From Candidatus Segatella albertsiae (lineage in GTDB: Bacteria; Bacteroidota; Bacteroidia; Bacteroidales; Bacteroidaceae): a stretch of 23,641 bases of DNA. Shown here piece by piece: positions 1 to 7,261 of the stretch (within the stretch, counting starts at the first letter, position 1; the number at the start of each line of letters is the position of its first letter). A program made the position numbers and the translations under genes. The stretch is from assembly GCA_002451555.1 (NCBI GenBank), contig DKCU01000118.1, positions 1 to 23,641 of the forward strand. Direction: 5' to 3'. The notes under the pieces are model-generated. The model worked only from the letters and a program-made list of their open reading frames with translations. It was not told the origin of the DNA and ran no database searches.

Positions 1-6
1 GAAGGC

Positions 7-202
7 GGGCTGAAAGCCCAACAAGCATAAAGCCCAGGGCAACGCCCTGGGTATAAATGGCAAGGAAGAATGCGCCCTGAAAGGGCAAAAGCATCTAATT
101 CCCCTGAGTTAAAAAGCTTTTGCCCTTACAGGGCGACAGACTTGCAAATGTTCATAACCCCAGGGCGCTGCCCTGGGCTTGGAGCTTCTGCCCTTTCAGG
201 GC
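7..202. repeat. Composite palindromic element, copy 1 (six-module form)
   Basis: Six small palindromes lie in a row. Module A (GGGC-TGAAA-GCCC) is at 7-19. Module B (CCCAGGGC, loop AAC, GCCCTGGG) is at 33-51. Module C (GCCC-TGAAA-GGGC) is at 74-86. The second half runs in reverse: C' at 122-134 (one base off), B' with loop GCT at 159-177, and C'' at 190-202. C and C' are each followed or preceded by AAAAGC/GCTTTT, making a 20-bp inverted repeat (73-92 with 116-135, one mismatch). There is no T-tract, so this is not a classical intrinsic terminator. It precedes the gene at 273. REP/BIME-like behaviour is an inference; no RAYT transposase is in the window. Confidence 0.85.
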
Positions 203-272
203 GTAAAGGAGCTTCCAAAACTCAAAAAATACAGGCAACAAAATAACAACAAAAAAAATAAATAGAATAACT

Positions 273-614
273 ATGTATAAAATTCAAGCAAACCAATCAG
301 GCACTCGCTCAATAGAAGTAAGTGACCTCCATCTAGAGACTATCGAAAAGTACCAGTTGTTCCGCAATCTTGTAGATAGCAATGGTATCGTCGATGAGGA
401 AGTATTGGAAAAATTAAAACTCAATGTTCGCGCACTCTTGGAGTCAGACAACTGTCAGGACAAGAACTTGCTCGACCTCTGCCTTGATGTCATCTACAAC
501 AGCAACATGAAGGCTTTGGGCCTCCACAACCTGGTATTGCTCTACGTGGATTGGAAAGACAAGAGAGAAAGCGAGGAGTCGGCAGACGCTGAATCCGATA
601 ATGTCAACGATTAA
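273..614 (+). CDS. Small acidic protein of unknown function (113 aa)
   Basis: I do not recognise this family. The protein is short and acidic, with no signal peptide, no membrane segment and no cysteine motif. Predicted helical stretches rich in Leu, Glu and Lys run from about residue 18 to 90, and the last 15 residues are a Glu/Asp/Ser tail (ESADAESDNVND). The ATG at 273 follows an A-rich leader (AAAAAAAATAAATAGAATAACT), normal for Bacteroidota, which lack Shine-Dalgarno sites. It is 102 nt upstream of ygiQ on the same strand, so co-transcription is possible. No TAnnTTTG promoter is visible ahead of it. Amino-acid composition looks like real coding sequence, but that is the only direct support. 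Confidence 0.7.
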   Translation: MYKIQANQSGTRSIEVSDLHLETIEKYQLFRNLVDSNGIVDEEVLEKLKLNVRALLESDNCQDKNLLDLCLDVIYNSNMKALGLHNLVLLYVDWKDKRESEESADAESDNVND

Positions 615-704
615 AATATAGATACGTCAAGGACTATAAACGATTCATGTCAAAGACAATAAACGATTCATGTCAAAGACAATATCGTTGAAATGCCAAA
701 GACG
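613..704. repeat. Four 23-bp tandem units between the 273 gene and ygiQ
   Basis: Units fall at 613-635, 636-658, 659-681 and 682-704. The two middle units are identical (AAACGATTCATGTCAAAGAC core). The outer units keep mainly the right half, around GTCAAAGAC. The array begins at the end of the upstream stop codon (612-614) and ends 12 nt before the ygiQ ATG. Confidence 0.9.
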
Positions 705-716
705 ACAAACGAGTAA

Positions 717-2981
717 ATGGAATATAAACTAACAGATTTCCTTCCCACGACCAAGAAAGAATGTGAGCTGAGAGGATGGGACCAACTGGACATCATCCTG
801 TTCTCGGGCGATGCCTACATCGACCACCCAGCCTTCGGACCAGCCGTCTTGGGAAGAACTCTCGAAGCCCATGGATACAAGGTGGCGATAGTACCTCAAC
901 CCGACTGGCATGGCGACTTTCGCGACTTCAAGAAACTAGGACGCCCTCGCCTGTTCTTCGGCGTATCTCCTGGTGCCATGGACTCCATGGTCAACCGATA
1001 TACAGCCAACAGAAGAATGAGAAGCGAGGATGCCTTCAGTCCTGACTCACGACATGATATGCGCCCGGACTATCCATCCATCGTCTATACGCAAATCTTG
1101 AAGAAACTCTTCCCTGATGTCCCAGTGGCATTAGGCGGAATAGAGGCATCCATGAGACGTATCTCCCATTACGACTACTGGCAAGACAAACTCAAGAAGT
1201 GCATCTTGTGCGAGTCGGGGGCAGACATGATACTCTATGGCATGGGCGAGAAATCCATCGTCCAACTGGCTGAGGAACTGGACAAGGGGAAGAAAATCCA
1301 AGAAATCAGAGAGATGCCCCAGACTGTCTTTCTCTGCAAGGAGAGCGAGATACCTGGCGGTTACAAGGATGACGACATCATCCTCCATAGCCACGAGGAA
1401 TGCCTCCACAACAAGAAGGGACAGGCAGAGAACGTGAGACATCTTGAGGAGGAATCCAACAAAGTGCATGCCCAGCGCATGATACAGGCTGTCGATGACA
1501 AGGTGGTGGTGGTCAACCCTCCATTCCCTACCATGACAACAGAGGAGTTGGACGCATCCTTCGACTTGCCTTACACCCGTCTGCCACATCCTAAGTACAA
1601 GGGCAAGACGATACCAGCCTACGAGATGATCAAGTTCTCCATCAACATCCACCGTGGATGCTTCGGAGGCTGTTCCTTCTGCACGATTTCCGCCCACCAG
1701 GGCAAGTTCGTCGTATGCAGAAGCAAGGAGAGCATCCTGAAGGAGGTGAAGAAGGTGATAGCCATGCCCGACTTCAAGGGATACCTGAGCGACCTCGGCG
1801 GTCCATCCGCCAATATGTACGGCATGGGCGGCAAGAACAAGAAGGCTTGCGAGCACTGCAAGCGACCTTCCTGTGTCAACCCTCAGATTTGTCCGAATCT
1901 GAACACCGACCACAGCAAGCTCCTGGAAATATACCATGCTGTCGATGCCCTGCCTGGCATCAAGAAGAGCTTCATCGGAAGTGGCGTGCGCTACGACCTT
2001 CTGCTGCATAAGAGCAAGGACGAGAAGAGCAACGAGGCAGCCAGACAATACACCCGGGAGTTGATTACCAAGCACGTAAGCGGTCGCCTGAAGGTAGCCC
2101 CAGAGCACACCAGCGACAAGGTACTCAGACTGATGCGTAAACCTTCTTTCGAGCAATTCTATGAGTTCAAAAGAATCTTCGACAAGATCAACAAAGAAGA
2201 GGGACTGAACCAGCAGATCATCCCTTACTTCATCAGTTCACACCCAGGTTGCCACGAAGAGGATATGGCAGAGCTTGCCGTCATCACAAAAGGACTTGAC
2301 TTCCACCTCGAACAGGTGCAGGACTTCACTCCTACCCCGATGACCATCTCGACCGAGACCTGGTACACAGGTTATGACCCATACACCTTGGAACCAGTGT
2401 TCAGCGCCAAGACCCCGAAGGAAAAGTTGGCGCAAAGAATGTTCTTCTTCTGGTATAAACCCGAGGAACGCCGTGCCATCGAAGCTGAGCTAAGGAAGAT
2501 AGGACGAGCTGACTTGATAGACAAGTTGTACGACAAGCCAAGCTACAAGGCAGGGCGAAACAACAAGGGACGCAATCATCAGCATCCTCGTGCCAACTAC
2601 GACGAGAAAGCCATCGGTTCTACCTATGACAATCCAGGCGTTGGGCGTGGAGCACGTCGTGGGAAAGACAGAAGACAGAATAATGATAGCAATCCTTCGA
2701 AAGTTCGCGGCAAAGCGGAGCGTTTTCAACCGAAAGAAAACAGCAAGAATGACCGTTTTCAGCCGAAAGGCTATGGCAACGTGGGATGCTACGATGAGGA
2801 GAAGTACCTCAACAATGGCAAGCCTCTGAATCCTAGAGAATTGGCGAAAGCAGTCAAGGCTCAACTCAAGGCGGATAAAGGTTCGGGGTTCTTCAAGGAC
2901 AAGAAGAAAAAGAGTTTCAACCCTAACTTCGACAACAACAACCACAAGCGTGGTCGTGGAGGCGAAGGGAAAAGACACTAG
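717..2981 (+). CDS. ygiQ: YgiQ-family (UPF0313) radical SAM protein
   Basis: A radical SAM enzyme of unknown reaction, cytoplasmic, 754 aa against about 740 in E. coli YgiQ. The N-terminal region matches the family strongly (GWDQLDIILFSGDAYIDHPAFG, written here as a landmark at residues 20-41). The [4Fe-4S]/SAM motif is C315-x3-C319-x2-C322. A second cysteine cluster, C378-x2-C381-x4-C386-x5-C392, is also typical of YgiQ and could hold another metal centre. From about residue 600 the protein becomes a basic, Asn/Gly/Lys/Arg-rich tail that looks disordered, with a repeated RFQPK. The ATG at 717 gives the usual family start. The gene is intact. It stands between a tandem-repeat array and a composite palindrome, with no obvious functional partner. 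Confidence 0.95.
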   Translation: MEYKLTDFLPTTKKECELRGWDQLDIILFSGDAYIDHPAFGPAVLGRTLEAHGYKVAIVPQPDWHGDFRDFKKLGRPRLFFGVSPGAMDSMVNRYTANRRMRSEDAFSPDSRHDMRPDYPSIVYTQILKKLFPDVPVALGGIEASMRRISHYDYWQDKLKKCILCESGADMILYGMGEKSIVQLAEELDKGKKIQEIREMPQTVFLCKESEIPGGYKDDDIILHSHEECLHNKKGQAENVRHLEEESNKVHAQRMIQAVDDKVVVVNPPFPTMTTEELDASFDLPYTRLPHPKYKGKTIPAYEMIKFSINIHRGCFGGCSFCTISAHQGKFVVCRSKESILKEVKKVIAMPDFKGYLSDLGGPSANMYGMGGKNKKACEHCKRPSCVNPQICPNLNTDHSKLLEIYHAVDALPGIKKSFIGSGVRYDLLLHKSKDEKSNEAARQYTRELITKHVSGRLKVAPEHTSDKVLRLMRKPSFEQFYEFKRIFDKINKEEGLNQQIIPYFISSHPGCHEEDMAELAVITKGLDFHLEQVQDFTPTPMTISTETWYTGYDPYTLEPVFSAKTPKEKLAQRMFFFWYKPEERRAIEAELRKIGRADLIDKLYDKPSYKAGRNNKGRNHQHPRANYDEKAIGSTYDNPGVGRGARRGKDRRQNNDSNPSKVRGKAERFQPKENSKNDRFQPKGYGNVGCYDEEKYLNNGKPLNPRELAKAVKAQLKADKGSGFFKDKKKKSFNPNFDNNNHKRGRGGEGKRH

Positions 2982-3057
2982 AAGAGTAAACACAGATACA
3001 AGACGGATATACGTAGAAGGAGAGTAAACACAAGTTCTTGGCGAATATACGTAGAAG
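2982..3057. repeat. 38-bp tandem duplication just after the ygiQ stop
   Basis: GAGTAAACACA at 2984 recurs at 3022, and ATATACGTAGAAG at 3007 recurs at 3045. Both are exactly 38 bp apart, with a less conserved middle. The first unit starts directly at the ygiQ stop codon (2979-2981). Confidence 0.8.
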
Positions 3058-3066
3058 AGTTATTTC

Positions 3067-3251
3067 GGGCTGAAAGCCCAAAAGCTCCAAGCCCAGGGTA
3101 ACGCCCTGGGTCAGCAATCAATAATGAAAGTCGCCCTGAAAGGGCAAAAGCAACTCGTTATCAATGCTTTTGCCCTTTCAGGGCGACTTTGTTGACATAA
3201 TCATTACCCAGGGCGATGCCCTGGGCTTGGAGCTGATTGCCCTTTCAGGGC
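3067..3251. repeat. Composite palindromic element, copy 2 (six-module form)
   Basis: The modules are A 3067-3079, B 3092-3110, C 3133-3145, C' 3172-3184, B' 3207-3225 (loop GAT) and C'' 3239-3251. At its centre, 3127-3152 and 3165-3190 are a perfect 26-nt inverted repeat around a 12-nt loop. The outer arms 3083-3111 and 3206-3234 are also inverted copies with about two mismatches, so the whole element can fold on itself. It fills most of the 307-bp gap between convergent ygiQ and the DUF1460 gene, where a two-way transcript-end structure would fit. There is no T-tract. Confidence 0.9.
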
Positions 3252-3288
3252 GCACCTACTTCAAATACAATCCAAACTTATGGATTAT

Positions 3289-4308
3289 CTACTTCACCCG
3301 ACAAACTCTGATGCCGATCTGTGAAGGATGCTTCATCATATAAGTGCGAAGCGTCATCGGCTCGTCGATGACCTTCTTGTGGATACTGCTGGCATTGAGC
3401 AGATGGAGACCATCCTTATGCCAGGATGCCAAGCCGATGTGAGTCGTATCGAGTCCCTTCTTGCTGGTGATGATGACTATGATGTCACCGTCATGAATCG
3501 TCTTCCGGAAGAGAGAATTATCAACAATTGATTCCTTCGGGATGTAGCGATAAGACTTGCCATTGATACTTTGTTCCAAAGCCTTGATGCCCTTCAGACG
3601 ACTAGCGTTTCCGTTCAACATCTTGTAGCTTGACGTATGGGTAGTCATCCAATTCACCGAAATATGCTGTACTTGGGTAAAAGGCGGATTCTGCTGAATG
3701 TCGGTGACGATGCCCTCCTCTGCATTGTCATTGATCCAAGCAGTGAAATAATGCTGGCGTTTCTCGTAGGCGATGTCACCACCGATATAGCGCACATGCT
3801 TCAGTTCTTCGCAGAAATCAGCAAAATCAGTCCGTCCCTTTTCGATAGTTCGGGTCAATGCCGTAACAATCTCAACATACGTAGTGCAGTCCAGCTCGGA
3901 AGTATTGACAACGAGCTTTTCCTCCTTAGCCGCATCCAAAGTTCCTCCTACGTATGGAACGCCCACAAACTTTTTGCCGAACCAAAGCATCCAGCTCTCA
4001 GGCTTCTGCTTAAGCAGCGAAGCCTCTTGGAGCAAGGATTTGATGCGCTCGACATCCGCAGTCTTACAGGTTACATTTGAAGAACTATCTTTGGAAAAAC
4101 TGTCTTTGGAAGAACTGTCTTTGGAAGAACCTGACAATTCCGATTTTACCGCATTGGAGGGCGAAGAGGTTTGAGCTGTTCCTGAAGGCTTAGTTGTTTC
4201 CTGTACTTGTCCCTGAGGTTGAGCAGAGCATCCCTTAGCCTGCAACAACGTGCAACACAAAGCCATGGCACTCAACTGAGCTGATAATAAAAACTTAAAT
4301 CTTATCAT
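3289..4308 (-). CDS. DUF1460 NlpC/P60-like cell-wall amidase, exported
   Basis: DUF1460 proteins are NlpC/P60-fold cysteine amidases that cut peptidoglycan peptides or stem linkages; that role is family knowledge. The 339-aa protein starts with a hydrophobic export signal (residues 1-26) ending in AKGC27, so either signal peptidase I or a loose lipobox is possible. Residues 28-85 are a Ser/Thr/Gln/Lys linker holding a five-residue SKDSS-type repeat (about 61-77). The catalytic domain follows: VGVPYVGGTLD at 115-125, the nucleophile C141 in LDCTTYVE, and the likely catalytic H290 in THIGLA. The gene lies 97 nt downstream of the DUF4421 gene and may be last in that transcript. Its start codon sits inside a 21-bp duplication. 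Confidence 0.88.
   Translation of the reverse strand: MIRFKFLLSAQLSAMALCCTLLQAKGCSAQPQGQVQETTKPSGTAQTSSPSNAVKSELSGSSKDSSSKDSFSKDSSSNVTCKTADVERIKSLLQEASLLKQKPESWMLWFGKKFVGVPYVGGTLDAAKEEKLVVNTSELDCTTYVEIVTALTRTIEKGRTDFADFCEELKHVRYIGGDIAYEKRQHYFTAWINDNAEEGIVTDIQQNPPFTQVQHISVNWMTTHTSSYKMLNGNASRLKGIKALEQSINGKSYRYIPKESIVDNSLFRKTIHDGDIIVIITSKKGLDTTHIGLASWHKDGLHLLNASSIHKKVIDEPMTLRTYMMKHPSQIGIRVCRVK
4088..4132 (-). repeat. 15-bp in-frame tandem repeat in the DUF1460 linker
   Basis: Three units of TCTTTGGAAGAACTG (plus-strand reading, near-identical) at 4088-4102, 4103-4117 and 4118-4132 encode the Ser/Lys/Asp five-residue repeat between the signal peptide and the catalytic domain. A partial unit adjoins on the left. 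Gain or loss of a unit would keep the frame and change only linker length. Confidence 0.85.
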
Positions 4309-4339
4309 AATCTTCTACAATCTTATCATAATCTTCTAC
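4298..4339 (-). repeat. Perfect 21-bp tandem duplication carrying the DUF1460 start codon
   Basis: 4298-4318 and 4319-4339 are identical. Each copy holds ATGATAAGATT on the minus strand. The inner copy supplies the real start (ATG at 4308-4306). The outer copy gives a second ATG (4329-4327) followed by ATA AGA TTG TAG, a four-residue mini-ORF (MIRL) that stops six nt before the real start. Confidence 0.9.
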
Positions 4340-4386
4340 TAAAAATAAGATGATAACAAAGGATAGAACATTTCTCTATCCGAAAC

Positions 4387-4420
4387 CTAATGAGTTCCGT
4401 TTCCTCTAATGGTTCCGTTT
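4387..4420 (-). repeat. 19-bp-spaced duplication of the DUF4421 gene's 3' end
   Basis: CTAATGAGTTCCGTTT (4387-4402) and CTAATGGTTCCGTTT (4406-4420) differ by one inserted base. The inner copy includes the stop codon and last codons of the DUF4421 gene; the outer copy lies just past the stop and repeats the TAG. Confidence 0.75.
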
Positions 4421-5596
4421 TCTTCCGAAATTGACGCCCACATAGATATTGAGCGATCCAAAGGAGTTATTGGTAGAGAACTGTTCTTTCTTGTAATTGT
4501 ACGAGTGGATGATGGAACTTGCTCCCACATACCACTTGGTATTGTTCCAGACAATGCCGAAGCGACCGATACCATCCAGGTTGAAGTTCTTGAAACTAAA
4601 GTCTTTGAAACCAAAACTATTATGTTCCGTATCCGACTTAGACTGGTTGTAGGCGATACCGACAGATGCAGAAGCATTGAAGAGCCAGTTCTTCGCAAAC
4701 ACCCAGTTGTAGGCATAACCACAAGAGACAGATATATCAGAATACTCCACCTTCGAGAAAGCCAAGTTGACATCAATATCAGGTACAGTTTCTCCGCTTT
4801 CATTGCCCAGTTTTTCATGAACAAGCGTGCTAAGCTTATCCCAATCCACCTCAAGCGTATGCTGTGTATAGCCAATGCCGAGAAGCATGGACCCCGTGCT
4901 TCTTCGCTGCACGGTACTCTGAGAGTAAGCCGCTGGATAAGAGAACCTTCTATGGTTGAAGATATAGTAAAGGTTGAATCCCTTAATGCTTGACTTCAAT
5001 CCATCGAATGGCACTTTCTTCATGGGGGAAGTGTTTATATGGTCACCCAAATCCATACGTGAAATATGGTAATCGTTACCCGTCTGACGCCAGAACAAGT
5101 CGATGCCCAACATACTGCTATAGAGGCTGAGGTCAAACTCTTTCTTGTTGGTATGTTCCGAACTGGCATTGATATGCTTGAGATCAAGCGTATAGCCTAA
5201 GAATATCCATCGCCAGCCCAAGTAAGGTCCCAATCGGAAAGTAGGGTCAGGGGCAAAGGATATGCGTTGTCCCTCCTTGCTGTAAAGTGAGTACTGCTCG
5301 TAAGTGTTGGTGTTTTGGAGCATTACCGTATAGTTGTAGTGCTGAGGCTCAATGTAGGTGGAGTCCGTATTGTTGAATTCTCGGAAGAAACGGGTAAAGA
5401 CAGAGCCTACCCGATGGAAAAACGTTTTCTTATGCCGCTCCCGTACAAGACTGTCGGATGAGTTGTGACGAAACATCGAACTATTAAACAAAGAGTTGAT
5501 GCCAAGGGAATCCACACGCAGTTCGGTCGAGGCATCCGAAGATGCCCCGAAACAGCACAATAAGATTCCAATGATATAACGTCTCAATTCTTCCAT
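4406..5596 (-). CDS. DUF4421 family outer-membrane-type protein
   Basis: A 396-aa protein matching DUF4421, a Bacteroidota family of unknown function. The landmark is YIEPQHYNYTVMLQNTNTYE at residues 81-100. A short hydrophobic signal (about 7-22) is followed by a Ser-rich segment, and the rest is rich in alternating aromatic and polar stretches ending in a hydrophobic strand with a late aromatic residue (NIYVGVNFGRKRNH), as in outer-membrane beta-barrels. The barrel is an inference. The ATG at 5596 lies inside the end of the upstream oxidoreductase gene (13-nt overlap), which points to translational coupling. No ligand or partner can be named. Confidence 0.85.
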   Translation of the reverse strand: MEELRRYIIGILLCCFGASSDASTELRVDSLGINSLFNSSMFRHNSSDSLVRERHKKTFFHRVGSVFTRFFREFNNTDSTYIEPQHYNYTVMLQNTNTYEQYSLYSKEGQRISFAPDPTFRLGPYLGWRWIFLGYTLDLKHINASSEHTNKKEFDLSLYSSMLGIDLFWRQTGNDYHISRMDLGDHINTSPMKKVPFDGLKSSIKGFNLYYIFNHRRFSYPAAYSQSTVQRRSTGSMLLGIGYTQHTLEVDWDKLSTLVHEKLGNESGETVPDIDVNLAFSKVEYSDISVSCGYAYNWVFAKNWLFNASASVGIAYNQSKSDTEHNSFGFKDFSFKNFNLDGIGRFGIVWNNTKWYVGASSIIHSYNYKKEQFSTNNSFGSLNIYVGVNFGRKRNH

Positions 5597-6567
5597 AATA
5601 TTCTATCAAGCACCCAGTTGGTTGGAGTCGCGGAGATGGCAGTACAAGTGCACTTTCCAATCCCCTGTAGGTCTTCTATGACACTCTTGATGATAGGCAA
5701 TTGCACATAAGGTGGATTAGGCACGACAATGCTCTTGCTTCCCTCGCCATTGACCAGGATTATCGGGTCGTAATTGAAGACGGAGAAAGAGAGCGTACCC
5801 TTGTCGCCGATGACCTCGATGCGATCTTCCTTGGCACTCTCGTGTCCCACGAAGCACCAACTGCCACTTCCCGGGATGCCACTCTCAAAGAAGAAGCAAG
5901 CGGAAATCGTGTCCTCAGCTTGATAAAGGTGGGCACGATTGGCAGGATAGCCATGAGCACGAGTAATCACGCCGAAAAGATTTTGCAGCAGGTCTATCTG
6001 ATGCGGTGCCAAGTCATAGAAGTATCCACCACCCGAGATGTCCGGCTGCAGACGCCATGGCATCTCCTTGCCGCTATTGTAGTCTAGGTCACGAGGAGGA
6101 ACGGAGAATCTCACCTGCACATTGATGACATCTCCTACTCCACCATTCTGAATAATCTCCTTGACTTTCTGAAAATAAGGCAGATAGCGTCTGTAATAAG
6201 CCACAAAGCAAGGCACTCCCGTCTGCTCGCTCACACGAATGATACGTATGCAGTCGTTGTAGCTGGCAGCAAGTGGCTTTTCCACATACACTGGTTTGCC
6301 CGCTCTCATCGCCATGATGGCAAACGTGGCATGGGAAGACGGTGGCGTGGCGATATAGATGGCATTGACATCCGGGTCGTCGATAAGTTCTTGGGCATCC
6401 GTGTACCACTTGCGGATGCGATGTCGCTCTGCATAACTGCGAGCCTTGTTCTCGCTACGGCTCATCACTGCCACCACCTGCGAGCCAGGCACCTCGTTGA
6501 AAGCTGGTCCCGACTTCTTCTCCGTGACTTCGCCACAGCCTATAAATCCCCACTTAATCTCTTTCAT
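5584..6567 (-). CDS. Gfo/Idh/MocA-family NAD(P)-dependent oxidoreductase
   Basis: A cytoplasmic dehydrogenase-type protein, 327 aa, normal for the family. The N-terminal Rossmann motif is GFIGCGEVTEKKSGPAF (7-23). The family EKPLA motif is at 96-100 with the usual catalytic Lys (K97), and D185-x3-H189 fits the C-terminal active-site motif. The substrate cannot be told from sequence; sugars, inositols and sugar-nucleotide derivatives are all known in the family. It follows engB by 15 nt and overlaps the DUF4421 gene by 13 nt, so these three are very likely one operon. The pairing of this enzyme with an outer-membrane protein might reflect envelope metabolism, but that is only a guess. Confidence 0.9.
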   Translation of the reverse strand: MKEIKWGFIGCGEVTEKKSGPAFNEVPGSQVVAVMSRSENKARSYAERHRIRKWYTDAQELIDDPDVNAIYIATPPSSHATFAIMAMRAGKPVYVEKPLAASYNDCIRIIRVSEQTGVPCFVAYYRRYLPYFQKVKEIIQNGGVGDVINVQVRFSVPPRDLDYNSGKEMPWRLQPDISGGGYFYDLAPHQIDLLQNLFGVITRAHGYPANRAHLYQAEDTISACFFFESGIPGSGSWCFVGHESAKEDRIEVIGDKGTLSFSVFNYDPIILVNGEGSKSIVVPNPPYVQLPIIKSVIEDLQGIGKCTCTAISATPTNWVLDRILWKN

Positions 6568-6582
6568 TGGTTTGTAAAAATA

Positions 6583-7179
6583 TTAAAGCGACTTGTTGAT
6601 TTGGTCGATGTAGTCAAGCACCTCGTCCCTGCCCATCTTCTTCTCACTACTCGTGATGAAGTAAGGAGGAAGTTCCTCCCAACGGTCTTCCAGGGCATGC
6701 ATCCATTTCTCGGCATTCATGCGAGCCTTCACAGGTCCCAGCTTGTCTGCCTTGGTGAAGACGATGCAGAAAGGTATGTTGCTCTCGCCCAACCAATCGA
6801 CAAACTCTCGGTCTATCTTCTGCTGGTCATGGCGCACGTCGATGAGCACAAACACATTGGCAAGCTGAGGACGCTGGAGTATGTAGCTCGAAATCATCTG
6901 CTCCAACTGCTTCTGGACAGTCTTCGAACGCTTGGCAAAACCATAGCCAGGAAGATCTACTAGATACCACTCATTGTTGATGATGAAGTGGTTGATGAGC
7001 AGAGTCTTGCCAGGAGTCGCCGATGTCTTGGCAAGTCCCTTGTGGTTGCAAAGCATATTGATAAGGCTAGACTTGCCCACATTGCTTCGTCCGATGAAAG
7101 CGTACTCAGGCTTGTCATCCTTAGGACACATGCTCACTCTTGGAGCCGATATGGTAAATTCTGATTTCTTGATATCCAT
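6583..7179 (-). CDS. engB: Ribosome biogenesis GTPase EngB (YihA/YsxC)
   Basis: EngB is a TrmE-Era-EngA-YihA-family GTPase needed for large ribosomal subunit assembly. At 198 aa it has the normal size. The G motifs are all present: G1 GRSNVGKSS (30-38), G2 around T54 (SATPGKT), G3 DLPGYG (75-80), G4 TKADK (142-146) and G5 TSS near 177. The ATG at 7179 directly abuts an A/T-rich 14-bp repeat tract. The gene lies 82 nt after the ABC-F gene and 15 nt before the oxidoreductase gene, all on the minus strand. Confidence 0.96.
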   Translation of the reverse strand: MDIKKSEFTISAPRVSMCPKDDKPEYAFIGRSNVGKSSLINMLCNHKGLAKTSATPGKTLLINHFIINNEWYLVDLPGYGFAKRSKTVQKQLEQMISSYILQRPQLANVFVLIDVRHDQQKIDREFVDWLGESNIPFCIVFTKADKLGPVKARMNAEKWMHALEDRWEELPPYFITSSEKKMGRDEVLDYIDQINKSL

Positions 7180-7236
7180 TTCTTATTTTTTATATTCTTA
7201 TTGATATATTCCTATTTTTATATTCTATTTTAACAA
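7180..7236 (-). repeat. A/T-rich ~14-bp tandem repeat abutting the engB start
   Basis: Four imperfect units start with TTC on the plus strand: 7180-7194 (15 bp), 7195-7208, 7209-7222 and 7223-7236. The typical unit is TTCTTATTNNTATA. On the mRNA this gives an A/U-rich leader immediately before the engB ATG. CAAATACTA at 7234-7242 is one base too long to be a proper -7 box. Confidence 0.65.
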
Positions 7237-7261
7237 ATACTATTCATCATTAATAATGAGC

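Noticed and set aside
7..202. CRISPR array made of the palindromic modules
   Set aside because: The modules differ from one another, alternate in orientation, and have spacers of unequal length; no cas gene is present.
1131..2156. Long open frame antisense to ygiQ (341 codons)
   Set aside because: The plus-strand YgiQ reading has clear family motifs over the same bases; the antisense frame shows no recognisable domain and follows from codon bias.
2982..3101. Readthrough extension of YgiQ by 39 basic codons through the 38-bp repeat
   Set aside because: The frame is open until TAA at 3099, but a normal TAG stop precedes it, and no suppression or frameshift signal is visible. The basic composition may be chance or a relic of former coding sequence.
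3067..3251. Insertion sequence or MITE with target duplication
   Set aside because: No flanking direct repeats could be recognised around any copy, and no transposase is in the window. A REP-like origin remains open.
7234..7242. engB promoter box (CAAATACTA on the plus strand)
   Set aside because: It reads TA-N3-TTTG on the minus strand, one base too long for TAnnTTTG, and no -33 partner was found. A similar near miss lies upstream of the DUF1460 gene around 4359.
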